Assembly: GCA_018652925.1 (NCBI GenBank)
Contig: JABIBH010000335.1
Span: forward strand, 1 to 7,921
Length of the DNA: 7,921 bases
Origin: a bacterium
GTDB taxonomy: Bacteria > Krumholzibacteriota > Krumholzibacteriia > LZORAL124-64-63
Direction of reading: 5' to 3'
The position numbers and the translations under genes were made by a program. Position 1 is the stretch's first letter. Each line of letters begins with the position of its first letter. Shown in pieces: positions 1 through 6,252 of the stretch. The notes under the pieces were generated by a model. The model was not told the DNA's origin and made no database searches. It saw only the letters and a list, made by a program, of their open reading frames with translations.

Positions 1-397
1 CAGAGCTACAGAAGCTTCTGCTTTTGCAACGCTCTTTGTAGGAGCGGTGGTTAGTGCTTCGCAGGACTACAATAATCAACCTCTCGATGCAGCCATAACC
101 AGAAATAGCGCCAACTATGATGCTGCAACAATTACACAGCTTGGGCAAATTCGTATGCAACAAATGACAAATACTATGCTACGAAGGAATACAGTATTCC
201 CTGATCAGGCAATTACTGGCTTTATGTTTTTTGATAATCTTCCAAAAATTTGGACCGACACTCGATTTGAAGTAACAATTACTCTTCCAGATGGTGAAAA
301 ATCTATGGCGTTCAAAATTGAAGTTGGTGATTGGGAATCTTCGTGGGATTCTGCAAAAATACAAAATGTGCAAAGAATTAATCGAGGTTTGCGGTAA
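1..397 (+). CDS. 3' end of an unidentified protein gene (5' end outside window)
   Basis: The reading frame is open from base 2 to a TAA at 395-397, giving the last 131 residues of a protein that begins upstream of the window. A GTG at 47 is an internal Val codon as likely as a start; no Shine-Dalgarno sequence precedes it and the frame runs through it to the edge, so I treat the gene as truncated by the window. The visible part begins with a short hydrophobic stretch (FATLFVGAVVSAS), then a polar Asn/Gln/Ala-rich segment. It ends in a beta-strand-like region with a VFPDQAITGFMFFD segment. In exported or lipid-anchored proteins a 'PG...xGxvfF' pattern often opens an Ig-like beta domain, so this may be an envelope protein. 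I do not recognise the family. It converges on hutH, with a hairpin terminator between them. Confidence 0.6.
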   Translation, partial: RATEASAFATLFVGAVVSASQDYNNQPLDAAITRNSANYDAATITQLGQIRMQQMTNTMLRRNTVFPDQAITGFMFFDNLPKIWTDTRFEVTITLPDGEKSMAFKIEVGDWESSWDSAKIQNVQRINRGLR

Positions 398-419
398 TTA
401 TTCTCTAATACAAAATCCC

Positions 420-450
420 AAAAAAAAGAGCCCGCACTCTGCGGGCTCTT
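420..450 (-). terminator. Rho-independent terminator of hutH, possibly bidirectional
   Basis: A perfect 10-bp stem is formed by AAGAGCCCGC (426-435) and GCGGGCTCTT (441-450) around a 5-base loop. On the minus strand the stem is followed by a U tract, the complement of the A run at 420-427, 19 bases past the hutH stop. On the plus strand the stem is followed by a weak tract (CTTCCAAC), so it should terminate hutH well and the upstream + gene less well. Confidence 0.9.
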
Positions 451-468
451 CCAACTAACAATATAATT

Positions 469-1992
469 TTACTGTAAACTGCCAATTTCAGATTCAACAG
501 CCTCCAGAACTTCACACGATTTAACCAGTGCCATCATTCTGGTATGGTCTTCGTGTAATGGCCTGTCAATATCAAGGAATTCAACGTGCTTGCGCACAAC
601 CTCATGTGCCTTCTGCACACCAACACCAGGTTTGTGATCCCGAAAATCGATTGCCTGAGCAGCGGCCATCAACTCAATTCCCAGCACACCATAAGCGTTC
701 TCCAGAATCTGAGCATTTTTGATAGCTGTGTTCATTCCCATCGACACAAAATCTTCCTGGTCGGCAGCAGCCGGAATAGATGCAACCGATGCTGGTGTAG
801 ACAAAATCCGCTGTTCAACAATCAGAGAATCAGCAGTGTATTGACTCAACATCAAGCCGGAAAACATACCTGCACCTTTGGTCAGGAATGCTGGCAATCC
901 AACGCTCAGCGCCGGGTTGAGCAAACGATTCAATCGTCTTTCGCTTAAAACCGATACCATTGTAATTGCCTGGCCAGCCATTTCCATCGGCAGAGAAACC
1001 GGTGTGCCCTGGAAGTTGGCACCGGAAACAGCTTCATCGGTTTCAGGGAAAAATACTGGGTTGTCTCCAACACCATTCAATTCAATTTCAACCTGACTGC
1101 GGGCGTAAGCCAAAGCATCGTGAGCAGCACCAATTACTTGAGGTGTTGAACGCATTGAGTAAGCATCCTGAACTTTGACTTTGAGTTTGCCGGTTTTCAG
1201 GTCACCACCTTCAGTGACTTTGCCTATCGATTTTGCAGAGCGAACTGCACCAATGAAACCGCGTGCTTCATGCAGTTTTGGAGTGTACGGCTTGAGGTTT
1301 GCGAGTAGGCCTTCAAGTGACATCGCGCAAGTAATCTCAGCCTGCTTCAAGAACCTGTTCATATCAAACAGTTGAATTGCCCTCATTGCAGTCAGTACAT
1401 TTGAGCCGTTGATTGTTGCCAGACCATCGCGGGCTTTAAGACCTGGAACCGGTATGCCGGCTTTTTCAAAAGCTTCTTTACCAGAGATCAATTCGCCTTT
1501 ATAAAATGCGCGGCCCTCACCCATCATCAGCTGGGCAATCTGGCTCATCGGTGCAAGATCACCACAAGCTCCAACCGAGCCTTTTTGACAAACAAATGGC
1601 GTAACACCTTCGTTAAGCATTGCAACCAGAGTCAATGTGATTTCTTCCCGACAGGCAGAGCGTCCATTGGAATGAACATTCGCGCGACCAAGCATTGCGC
1701 CTCTGATATATTCAATTGGGGCAGGGTCGCCAATGCCAGCAGAGTGGTTGTAAATCAAATATTTTTGAAATTCTTTTACTTGATCATCGTTCAGAACAAT
1801 TTCAGAAAACTCTCCGATGCCGGTATTAACGCCATACATAATTTCGCCGGCTTCAATCTTTTTCTCCAGCATTGCTCGACAAGTGCGAATTCGTTCCATC
1901 GCATCAGGATGGATTTCAACTTTTTCATTATTGCGTGCAACAGCTATTACCTGCTCAATAGTCAGGTCATTTCCAGTCAGCACAACAGTCAT
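469..1992 (-). CDS. hutH: Histidine ammonia-lyase family protein (aromatic amino acid lyase) with an Ala-Cys-Gly cofactor triad
   Basis: The 507-residue product has the usual HutH length. Enzymes of this family deaminate L-histidine to urocanate without an external cofactor, using an MIO (methylidene-imidazolone) group formed from an internal Ala-Ser-Gly. Aligned by eye to the well-studied Pseudomonas HAL, the active-site residues fall at nearly the same positions: Tyr53 in YGVNTG, His83 in YNHSAG, Asn195 in TINGSN, Tyr278 and Arg281 in QDAYSMR, Phe327 in SGANF, and Glu413 in DQEDFVSM. The triad in GSVGACGDLAP is Ala142-Cys143-Gly144, so Cys (codon TGT, plus-strand 1564-1566) replaces the usual Ser. 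Phe415 also replaces the His usually seen in QEDHVSM. The ATG start has a strong AAGGAG site at 2001-2006, 8 bases upstream. No hutU, hutI or hutG lies nearby, so the gene stands alone within the window. His83 and Glu413 favour a histidine-like substrate, but another aromatic amino acid or an aminomutase role cannot be excluded. Confidence 0.93.
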   Translation of the reverse strand: MTVVLTGNDLTIEQVIAVARNNEKVEIHPDAMERIRTCRAMLEKKIEAGEIMYGVNTGIGEFSEIVLNDDQVKEFQKYLIYNHSAGIGDPAPIEYIRGAMLGRANVHSNGRSACREEITLTLVAMLNEGVTPFVCQKGSVGACGDLAPMSQIAQLMMGEGRAFYKGELISGKEAFEKAGIPVPGLKARDGLATINGSNVLTAMRAIQLFDMNRFLKQAEITCAMSLEGLLANLKPYTPKLHEARGFIGAVRSAKSIGKVTEGGDLKTGKLKVKVQDAYSMRSTPQVIGAAHDALAYARSQVEIELNGVGDNPVFFPETDEAVSGANFQGTPVSLPMEMAGQAITMVSVLSERRLNRLLNPALSVGLPAFLTKGAGMFSGLMLSQYTADSLIVEQRILSTPASVASIPAAADQEDFVSMGMNTAIKNAQILENAYGVLGIELMAAAQAIDFRDHKPGVGVQKAHEVVRKHVEFLDIDRPLHEDHTRMMALVKSCEVLEAVESEIGSLQ

Positions 1993-2074
1993 CTGAGTAT
2001 CTCCTTACAGAGGTGAATCAATTAGAACCAGTCCAAGTTAACCTGAATGATTATTGAGGGCAAGAACAGCTAAA

Positions 2075-2121
2075 TTGACATTCCTGAATAAACCATACCA
2101 TTTTTGTCCTGTTTATGGTAT
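2075..2121 (+). promoter_or_regulatory. Candidate promoter/operator in the divergent gap between hutH and the CxxCH protein gene
   Basis: The gap 1993-2175 must carry the promoters of both divergent genes. A consensus TTGACA lies at 2075-2080, with a TACCAT at 2096-2101 as a weak -10 after a short 15-base spacer. An alternative -10 is TATCAT at 2119-2124. An inverted repeat, ATACCAT (2095-2101) and ATGGTAT (2115-2121), has half-site centres 20 bases apart, about two helical turns. That spacing would suit a dimeric regulator sitting on the proposed -10 region. The promoter assignment is tentative because sigma-factor preferences of this lineage are unknown. Nothing else is evident in the gap beyond the two Shine-Dalgarno sites. 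Confidence 0.3.
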
Positions 2122-2175
2122 CATGTACTACTTGGAACAGCCCTCGCGACATAATTAATTTTTGGGGAGGAAAAA

Positions 2176-3057
2176 ATGAGCATCCAACAACACAAAAACA
2201 CCAATAAGACAATCTTGATTCTGTTAACCATGGTATTACTTCTAACTATGAGTACTGGCATGGCTTTAGCCTATTCCGGCGGCCCTCCCAATGGCAGGAC
2301 CAATGCCCCAGGGGAAGGCAATTGTACCGGATGTCATTCTTCTTTTCCATTGAACTCAGGCAGTGGCTTACTGTCGATTTCAGGGCTTAGTGGCGCATAT
2401 GACGCTGGCCAAAGCTATGATCTGATTGTCAGCCTGGAAGATCCCAGTGCCCAGCGCTGGGGATTTGAGTTCACAATTATTGGTGACAATGGCCAGGAGA
2501 TTGGTTCTCTGACCAGCCTGGACAGTCATACACAAACTTCAGCCTCGGGCTCCAAAGCCTATGCCAAACAAACATCACAGGGCTCACAAAACGGAACCAC
2601 AACCGGCGTTACCTGGACCGTCCGTTGGACCGCACCTGCGTCCGGCGCTGGTAATGCATCTATTTACATGACAGGTGCCGCGGCAAACGGAAATTTCAGC
2701 ACTAGCGGTGACCGTATTTATGCTATCAGTGAAACATGGACTGAATCAGATGTATCAGCAGTTTCACTACCATTACTAGCTGCTGCCGAGTTGAAGCCAA
2801 ATTATCCAAACCCATTCAACCCTCGCACAACTATTGCCTATGAACTTTCTGAGTCACAATCGGTCATGCTGTCCGTTTATGATCTGGACGGTCGCCTGGT
2901 GCGTCAGTTGGAAAATGGTATCCGTAGCGAAGGAACTCATGAAGTGGTTTGGGATGGCCTGGACAGCAGCGGCGTGGCCGTTTCTTCAGGAACATATTTC
3001 TATCGATTACTGACTAATAGAGTAGATGTAAAACGTTCCATGGTTCTGGTCAGGTAG
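2176..3057 (+). CDS. Exported CxxCH protein with beta-rich (choice-of-anchor V / Reeler-like) domain and FCB-type C-terminal tail
   Basis: The 293-residue product starts at an ATG with a strong GGGGAGG site (2164-2170), 5 bases upstream. Residues 1-32 form a signal peptide: Lys-containing n-region, hydrophobic core at about 12-28, and probable cleavage after ALA32. The mature protein soon reaches a single CTGCH motif (Cys50, Cys53, His54) in the context NAPGEGNCTGCH, a layout I recall for 'choice-of-anchor V' proteins. It could bind one c-type haem covalently after export. Residues about 62-190 look like an all-beta sandwich rich in Ser, Gly and Thr. No Met clearly identifies itself as the second axial ligand. 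The tail from about residue 206 begins NYPNPFNP, continues with VYDLDGRLVRQL and ends SGTYFYRLLTNR...VLVR. This is the FlgD-like Ig or type-IX-like sorting domain seen in FCB bacteria, which suggests surface attachment or secretion across the outer membrane. It is monocistronic, divergent from hutH and closed by its own terminator. Function is unknown; electron transfer or matrix binding at the surface are possibilities. Confidence 0.85.
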   Translation: MSIQQHKNTNKTILILLTMVLLLTMSTGMALAYSGGPPNGRTNAPGEGNCTGCHSSFPLNSGSGLLSISGLSGAYDAGQSYDLIVSLEDPSAQRWGFEFTIIGDNGQEIGSLTSLDSHTQTSASGSKAYAKQTSQGSQNGTTTGVTWTVRWTAPASGAGNASIYMTGAAANGNFSTSGDRIYAISETWTESDVSAVSLPLLAAAELKPNYPNPFNPRTTIAYELSESQSVMLSVYDLDGRLVRQLENGIRSEGTHEVVWDGLDSSGVAVSSGTYFYRLLTNRVDVKRSMVLVR

Positions 3058-3091
3058 CGATACCAGAGTTTGTAGTAAATGAAGAAAATTT

Positions 3092-3121
3092 AGCTCCCCC
3101 TGATATCAGAGGGAGCTTTTT
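3092..3121 (+). terminator. Rho-independent terminator between convergent genes
   Basis: A 26-base near-palindrome (3092-3117) has outer stem AGCTCCC/GGGAGCT and inner arms closing on GATATC, with a single C/A mismatch. It is followed by TTTTT (3117-3121) on the plus strand. It lies 35 bases past the stop of the CxxCH protein gene. On the minus strand it is followed by TAAATTTT, so it may also end the convergent membrane protein gene whose stop is at 3142. Confidence 0.88.
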
Positions 3122-3128
3122 ATATCTG

Positions 3129-3146
3129 GGTAACAATATTGTTACC
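3129..3146. repeat. Perfect 18-bp palindrome over the stop codon of the membrane SpeE-like gene
   Basis: GGTAACAATATTGTTACC is an exact 18-base palindrome. It contains the TAA stop of the minus-strand gene (complement of 3142-3144) and sits 8 bases from the terminator's U run. It could be a protein-binding site or a small secondary hairpin at the mRNA 3' end. Its function is not known. Confidence 0.6.
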
Positions 3147-5373
3147 AACTCTTGCTGTCAGACATCAGCAAATAACTCACGCCATAAAACAATGCTGACA
3201 AAATCAAAGCCGCAGAGAAACCATGTAGAAAAGCAACCAGCAGAATAAGAGTTGCGCCGATAACTGATGCCACACCATTTACTGCAAAGCCCCAGTCAAT
3301 CAAACCACCAACTCGCAGCCCGCCTTTTGGAAATGGCATTCCCATGAAGAATCCAAGCGGTGCAATCAGGATTGCAGAAACTATCATACGTGGGACCTGA
3401 GAAAGTCCTACAGAAGCATCACGCAGGAATCCGAACAGAAAGATTTCCAGAACCAGACACAAAATCAGGCCAGCAAAAGCTGTTCTGTCTGATACACTAT
3501 CTGAGAATCGACTTCCAATTCCCGACGCCAGAAACAGAGTCAACAGTACTGTTGTAATGCTATGCAGTGACCCACCAATAAACAGCGCATACTTCTGAAT
3601 CAGAATAACTTCAACCGACATAAATCCAAGACCGATAAAGAAAAAATACAACCAGGGTCTGGCTCCAAGTTTTTCACCTTTAAAGACATACGGCAACAGA
3701 TTCAGAGGCACAATTATTAGAACTCCAAGACCAAGAATTATCACGATTAGCATTTTTGCCAGCGGGAAACCCATGACTTCATAAGGAAGTACTTTTTCCA
3801 ATTTATCAAACGAGAAGTTTTTCCAAAGTCCCATTTGAGAAACATAAGGTCGATTGTCATTACAAGGAGAAAGATCAACAGCCACACTGTCTTGTTGGCT
3901 TTGCCATCCTTTATCAACAATTCTGTTAATCAGATTTTCCTCGCTACCTTCGGGCGCAGGGAAAAGAAGAGCTATGTCTTCTGCCCTTTCAGGGGTAAGT
4001 GGCCCAAAAGCATTTTGAATAATTTCGTTGGTTAATGGGGCTTTTGACAGAAGCAGCATTTTCCTGCGCATCGATGGTAAATTGTATATCGCATAATGAT
4101 CACGGGGATTCTCAACCCCTGCCATTTTCAAACCCTCTTCAAGTTCAGTTACCAGCCTGACCATATAGAACTGATGTTCCATCATCATAAATCCACGGTC
4201 ACTTAATGAATTCCAGTAATCACGATATGCTTCTGTTGTGAACAGATAATTTTCAGCAAGCGCAAAACTTCCAGAAGTTAGCGCAGCAAAAGTGTTTGAA
4301 CTCAGGGAGTAAATAATATCGAACTTATTGTTGAATCTGCGTACATACGCACGGGCATCCTCTGTAACAACTTTTACTCGTGGGTCATGATAAATTCTGC
4401 CTGTAAAATCACAAACTTCACCTTCAAGCATCATTGCGTTTATCTGAGGGATAACCTCAACAGCATGAACTTCGGTAGCACCTGCTTGCAGGGCCTGCAG
4501 AACATCAGTACCACCACCAGCCCCAAGAGATAGAAAACAGCTGTTTCCCTGTTTTTCAAGAAGCCAGCTGACATCAATCCCAAACTCAAAACGCAGAGAA
4601 TCTGGTCTATCCCAGTTTCCATCAAAACCATAGAGAGGAGAATGTGCAGCATTATCAATCTGAAAACCTCGATAATCTGGACTATAATCAAAAACTTTAA
4701 CCTTGGCAGTCGCATCCCAGTTTTCATAAATAACTGGCGCTCGTTCTTCCCGGTCCTGTTTCAATAAATCGGATGCTGAATAACCAAGTACAATCATTGC
4801 CATCAATAGCAACAAAGGAAGAACTTTCCATGCTTTTTTACTTATAACCAGAGACGCTAAAACAACAGGCAGTGCTGCAAGAAATGTTGCAACAGGTGTG
4901 GTGAATTTGTTCATCGCAATAATTATCAGAACGATTCCACATGCCGCCGATATCAAATCGGCCATATATAATTTTGGCAATTTATTGCCGCTACCTCTGA
5001 ATGCAAGGGCAAGCACAATACCGCCAAAGAAGTAAGTTGAGTTTAGAAGAAGCATTGCAACAACAAATCTAAACAACATCTCGGGGCTATTGAAAAGCAG
5101 TCCCATATTCAAATCCAGCAGAAATACAAGTGGTGGACCTGCAACTGCTGTCATGCCAGTTAAAGCCAGCAATGGCCCCATATAATTCTGATTATTCAAC
5201 TTTGGGAACAACCTCAAAGTCAATGCACCAAGCCCCAACCCCATCACTGCAAGCGATAAAATCAGAAAAGCAAATGAATACCAGAACTCTGCAGAAAATA
5301 TTCTGGTCCATGCCAATTCAATAGAAATGATACTCACTGATACTGCGATAACGCCAAGATACCTGTTTCTCAT
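3142..5373 (-). CDS. Multi-pass membrane protein with a central spermidine-synthase-like (SAM-binding) domain, probably not an aminopropyltransferase
   Basis: From the ATG at 5373 the product is 743 residues. The frame extends 11 codons to a TTG at 5406, but only the ATG has a Shine-Dalgarno site (GGAG, complement of 5380-5383, 6 bases away). About seven transmembrane helices fill residues 6-201. A soluble domain spans about 204-519, and about seven more helices fill 539-737. The soluble domain has the Rossmann-like spermidine synthase/methyltransferase fold: LSLGAGGGTDV (glycine loop, about 281-291), acidic Glu306 in HAVEV, and Asp339 in VTEDARAYV. The usual YDxIIxDxxDP catalytic segment reads FDIIYSLSSNTF (351-362). 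Both acidic residues expected there are replaced, by Leu357 and Asn360. A CNDNRPY motif (504-510) resembles the DDRPY/F motif that I recall in membrane-embedded SpeE-like proteins. This fits a SAM or decarboxylated-SAM binding membrane protein of unknown reaction. It is convergent with the CxxCH gene, divergent from the lipid operon, and has no operon partner. Confidence 0.82.
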   Translation of the reverse strand: MRNRYLGVIAVSVSIISIELAWTRIFSAEFWYSFAFLILSLAVMGLGLGALTLRLFPKLNNQNYMGPLLALTGMTAVAGPPLVFLLDLNMGLLFNSPEMLFRFVVAMLLLNSTYFFGGIVLALAFRGSGNKLPKLYMADLISAACGIVLIIIAMNKFTTPVATFLAALPVVLASLVISKKAWKVLPLLLLMAMIVLGYSASDLLKQDREERAPVIYENWDATAKVKVFDYSPDYRGFQIDNAAHSPLYGFDGNWDRPDSLRFEFGIDVSWLLEKQGNSCFLSLGAGGGTDVLQALQAGATEVHAVEVIPQINAMMLEGEVCDFTGRIYHDPRVKVVTEDARAYVRRFNNKFDIIYSLSSNTFAALTSGSFALAENYLFTTEAYRDYWNSLSDRGFMMMEHQFYMVRLVTELEEGLKMAGVENPRDHYAIYNLPSMRRKMLLLSKAPLTNEIIQNAFGPLTPERAEDIALLFPAPEGSEENLINRIVDKGWQSQQDSVAVDLSPCNDNRPYVSQMGLWKNFSFDKLEKVLPYEVMGFPLAKMLIVIILGLGVLIIVPLNLLPYVFKGEKLGARPWLYFFFIGLGFMSVEVILIQKYALFIGGSLHSITTVLLTLFLASGIGSRFSDSVSDRTAFAGLILCLVLEIFLFGFLRDASVGLSQVPRMIVSAILIAPLGFFMGMPFPKGGLRVGGLIDWGFAVNGVASVIGATLILLVAFLHGFSAALILSALFYGVSYLLMSDSKSW

Positions 5374-5490
5374 TTTAATCTCCGTTGGTTCAGTATTACT
5401 AATCAACCGATGGAACTACGTTAAACTTAAATAGTTGTTTCATATCGACATTATCTAAATAGTATCATAGACTGTGAGCTGGAGGTTGCT
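5374..5490. promoter_or_regulatory. Divergent intergenic region upstream of the lipid-enzyme-like operon
   Basis: This 117-base gap separates the divergent membrane SpeE-like gene and the operon starting at 5491, so it should hold a promoter for each. It is AT-rich. TATCAT at 5463-5468 is a possible -10 for the operon, 22 bases before the start codon. A similar GTATCAT lies upstream of the CxxCH gene (2118-2124). No convincing -35 element or operator stands out. The operon's Shine-Dalgarno GGAGG is at 5481-5485. Confidence 0.4.
5380..5383 (-). promoter_or_regulatory. Ribosome binding site that decides the start of the membrane SpeE-like gene
   Basis: The minus strand reads GGAG six bases before the ATG at 5373. 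No comparable site precedes the in-frame TTG at 5406, so the shorter form is preferred. The extra 11 residues of the longer form are polar and add no recognisable feature. Confidence 0.75.
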
Positions 5491-6252
5491 ATGCTTCAAT
5501 TCAAACAACTCCGCTATTTCCTTGTCATAGTGCTTGCAATTCTAGCAAGTATTTTTCTCAATTCAGGAATCAGCATACTTATTCTGGCACTGCTGTCTTT
5601 TGTGGCATTGCGCGAATACCTGTCTCTGCTCGACATTCGTATTGAAGATCGCTTCGGCATTCTTGTCTCCTACCTCTCTATTCCATTTCTGTTTTACCTG
5701 GTCTGGATCAACTGGTATGGACTTTTCATAATTTCCATTCCGGTCTACACATTTCTGATAGTGCCTTTTTTCATTGCACTTGGGGGTCGTACTCGCGGCA
5801 TCACTTTTTCGGTCGGTGCAATCGATTTCGGGCTCTTCTTTTTTGTTTTCTGCCTCGGTCATCTTGCCTATCTAATAGCATACGCCCCAATGATGGCAGC
5901 ACTCATAATTCCGATAATCGCAATTTGCGATATGCTTGCCCGTAAGTTTCCAACTAAACATTTTTATTATGCTCTTTTATCATTGCTCATTATTACTCCA
6001 ATTCTGGTTCTGGTTGGTCCGCTTGTTGAGATACCGCCGCTTCTATCTCTCTGCCTCTCAATAATTATCATTGCCCTGGTTTATAAAGGTCATTTCACTC
6101 TCAATGCGATTGGTGAAGATCTGGGGATCAGACCAGATCGATTAACACCTGGTCGCGGTCTTGCACTGGACAGCCTCAAAGCATACCTCTACAGCATCCC
6201 GGTGCTCTTTCATTGCCTGCGCTGGATTCTGCATATAGGTGACCCAAAATGA
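5491..6252 (+). CDS. CdsA-like (phosphatidate cytidylyltransferase family) membrane protein with a degenerate signature
   Basis: The 253-residue, very hydrophobic product has about seven membrane segments. The ATG follows GGAGG by 5 bases. Family membership rests on several scattered landmarks: ALREYLSL (39-46), the WYGLFIISIPVYTFLIVP stretch (75-92), FGLFFFVFCLGHLAYLI (113-129), and a C-terminal GHFTLNAIGEDLGIRPD...PGRG..LD...PVLFH (200-241). These match the order seen in CdsA/YnbB proteins, which convert phosphatidate and CTP to CDP-diacylglycerol. The CdsA signature S-x-x-K-R-x4-K-D...PGHGGxxDRxD is badly eroded: Lys-Arg is Gly208-Glu209, Lys-Asp is Arg214-Pro215, the His is Arg222, and the DRxD region is Asp227-Ser228-Leu-Lys230. 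The SPxKTxEG segment that normally follows the central Asp (here perhaps Asp147) is absent, which fits the short length. It is probably not an active CDP-DAG synthase and may instead bind lipid or be a partner subunit. Its stop overlaps the next start as ATGA, indicating coupled translation. Confidence 0.68.
   Translation: MLQFKQLRYFLVIVLAILASIFLNSGISILILALLSFVALREYLSLLDIRIEDRFGILVSYLSIPFLFYLVWINWYGLFIISIPVYTFLIVPFFIALGGRTRGITFSVGAIDFGLFFFVFCLGHLAYLIAYAPMMAALIIPIIAICDMLARKFPTKHFYYALLSLLIITPILVLVGPLVEIPPLLSLCLSIIIIALVYKGHFTLNAIGEDLGIRPDRLTPGRGLALDSLKAYLYSIPVLFHCLRWILHIGDPK

Noticed and set aside
47..397. GTG start at 47 for the first gene
   Set aside because: The frame is open to the window edge, no ribosome binding site precedes the GTG, and the upstream residues look like normal coding sequence.
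1585..2016. 143-codon + strand open frame antisense to hutH
   Set aside because: It lies almost wholly opposite a clearly conserved hutH coding region, has no recognisable domain, and would run into the hutH ribosome binding site. It is a shadow frame.
2042..2089. Direct repeat CCTGAAT at 2042-2048 and 2083-2089
   Set aside because: Seven bases repeated once within an AT-rich gap can easily arise by chance, and no third copy or symmetry supports a binding site.
4440..4727. 95-codon minus-strand frame inside the membrane SpeE-like gene
   Set aside because: It is another frame of the same strand across the conserved SAM-binding domain and has no ribosome binding site or family features.
5374..5406. 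TTG start at 5406 for the membrane SpeE-like gene
   Set aside because: There is no Shine-Dalgarno sequence before it, while the ATG at 5373 has GGAG at ideal spacing.
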